Below, piece after piece: positions 62,975 to 64,000 of a DNA stretch of 64,000 bases. Both the position numbers and the translations under genes were made by a program. The notes beneath the pieces were generated by a model. The model saw only the letters and a program-made list of their open reading frames with translations. It had not been told where the DNA came from and did not search any database. Each line of letters opens with the position of its first letter. Position 1 is the stretch's first letter. Origin of the DNA: Mycobacterium marseillense. Lineage in GTDB: Bacteria > Actinomycetota > Actinomycetes > Mycobacteriales > Mycobacteriaceae. The DNA is taken from positions 4,712,001 to 4,776,000 of the forward strand of contig NZ_AP022584.1 in assembly GCF_010731675.1 (NCBI RefSeq). Reading direction: 5' to 3'.

Positions 62975-64000
62975 CTAGTCGTCAAACACAGGTGTCGACT
63001 TGGTATGAAGGTCCGCAGGCGGATGATGTCCGTTGGCATGCTCGATGAGGGCTGCGAGCTGGACAATCTTCTTATGCAGGTCTAGGTGATCGAGTCCCGA
63101 CTCCCAGCGTTGGACCACTTCCTTGGCGACCTTCACCTTGTCGGGCCCTTTAGTCTTGTCGGCTTGCGGGCGCAAGGCATCAGACCACCGGTCGACGTTG
63201 TGAACGAGCGGCTTGCCGTACAAGTCCTTGAGTACCGCGGATAGAAGTTCCCGGGGTACATAGTTTTCGGTCGTCCTGCCTTGGGTGACCCATACGAGAC
63301 CTGGGTCCTCCATCGCGTCGCGTACACGGCGCTTCGTCGCATTCACCGTGGAGCCTTGGGACGACTTGTCGCTATCCATCACGACAGCGAGGTGCCGGTT
63401 CAGTCGTCGCAGACTGATGAACTCTTTTACTTCAGGGTCGGTGGGTGTCAGGTGGTTTAGCAGGCGGCCTCCGTAGAACATGATCGAATAGTCGATGCCC
63501 TCGCGTAGTTTCGCGTTGATGAGGCTGAGCCATTTTGAGATATAGATGCGGTCCGAGGGGCCTTCGACCCAAACCACGCAGTTGGTTTGCAGTAAGTCGC
63601 TTGGTCGATAGCCGAGGTCATAGCAGATTGCACTCAGTTCGGATGGCTTACCCGCAAACGCTATCTCGGTGCCTTGGTCGGTGTATGTCGCGTGAAATAC
63701 AGATGCAATCGAGGAATCCAGCAGGTGCGCTGAATGAGTGGCGATGACGTACTGGTTGTCGGTTTCATCATTGAGGTATCGGAGCAGCTTTCGCTGAAGC
63801 AGCGGGTGGAGATGTACCTCCGGTTCTTCTACGCAGACGACTGTCTGCTGTTGGATGGTGGCGTACGCGGCGAGCATGATTACTTGTGAGACCCCGGTTC
63901 CTAAGTTCTCGAGCGGCAAGAGCAACTCGCCGCGCCGTACGTTTAGTTGCTTAGCGGTGTAGGGAACCTCGAGCGTGGCGGACGGGTCGTCGATCACGGT
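62975..64000 (-). CDS. OLD-family ATPase/Toprim nuclease, C-terminal part (5' truncated by window)
   Basis: At least 341 residues of an overcoming-lysogenization-defect (OLD) type nuclease; the frame is open at the window end, so the N-terminal Walker A is not seen. Visible are the ABC signature-like NLGTGVSQVIMLAAY, Walker B CVEEPEVHLHP, the H-loop VIATHSAHLLD, and the Toprim nuclease with VVWVEGPSDRIYISKW (Glu) and LAVVMDSDKSS (DxD). OLD proteins act in DNA repair or phage defence, alone or with a helicase partner (for example Gabija). Composition is less GC-rich than the backbone, suggesting acquisition. Confidence 0.88.
   Translation of the reverse strand, partial: TVIDDPSATLEVPYTAKQLNVRRGELLLPLENLGTGVSQVIMLAAYATIQQQTVVCVEEPEVHLHPLLQRKLLRYLNDETDNQYVIATHSAHLLDSSIASVFHATYTDQGTEIAFAGKPSELSAICYDLGYRPSDLLQTNCVVWVEGPSDRIYISKWLSLINAKLREGIDYSIMFYGGRLLNHLTPTDPEVKEFISLRRLNRHLAVVMDSDKSSQGSTVNATKRRVRDAMEDPGLVWVTQGRTTENYVPRELLSAVLKDLYGKPLVHNVDRWSDALRPQADKTKGPDKVKVAKEVVQRWESGLDHLDLHKKIVQLAALIEHANGHHPPADLHTKSTPVFDD

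Overview
The window is high-GC chromosomal DNA from a slow-growing Mycobacterium. From memory of gene order, its backbone follows M. tuberculosis H37Rv from fadB (Rv0860) to the Rv0914c thiolase. Gene content points to the M. avium complex: PE/PPE-poor, no arfABC between the Rv0898c and prrB homologues, and pdxH next to citA. The species call is inference, and 'Rv' names mark recognised homologues, not search results.

Layout. 1-898: 3' end of fadB. 975-8508: an accessory catabolic/redox island absent at this place in H37Rv (methyltransferase, two F420-type LLM oxidoreductases, two FAD monooxygenases, a TetR regulator with a clear double operator, an ABM monooxygenase, and a DUF35/thiolase-like pair). 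It is bounded by two hairpins with the same 14-bp stem core. 8571-12642: XPB-type helicase and its helicase-associated partner, with a 53-bp MIRU-like tandem repeat carrying the helicase ribosome binding site and start codon. 12743-18105: molybdenum cofactor genes moaC2-mog-moaE2 and moaA2-moaD2, rpfA behind a c-di-AMP (ydaO-type) riboswitch, and cspB. 18203-27885: fadE10, a glutathionyl-hydroquinone-reductase-like protein, an MFS transporter, MarR and TrmH-family genes, and sepH. 28021-38956: serC, an AurF-like diiron oxygenase, fprB, citA, pdxH, an amidohydrolase, gltA2 and a carotenoid-type FAD oxidoreductase that appears to start at CTG. 39012-53912: prrAB, accD3, echA6, a metallo-hydrolase, a serine hydrolase, ctpE, an Rv0909/Rv0910-type pair, VOC proteins, a carotenoid oxygenase and a thiolase.

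From 53913 on the synteny breaks. PE7/PPE14 are not at their H37Rv position. Instead there is a secreted DUF4185 (putative arabinan-degrading) protein, two orphan small genes, a tandem pair of PPE-SVP genes without a PE partner, a tight three-gene operon that looks like a type VII secretion effector module, and the 3' part of an OLD-family ATPase/Toprim nuclease cut by the window edge. Base composition is visibly less GC-rich from about 60.7 kb on.

The strongest candidate for an undescribed system is 60750-62574: a small protein ending in a YxxxE motif, a 363-residue protein with a WxG turn, a YxxxD motif, a proline-rich linker and a glycine-zipper C-terminus, then a four-helix membrane protein. 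I read it as chaperone/co-substrate, pore-forming effector and immunity protein. The motifs are visible; the functions are inference.
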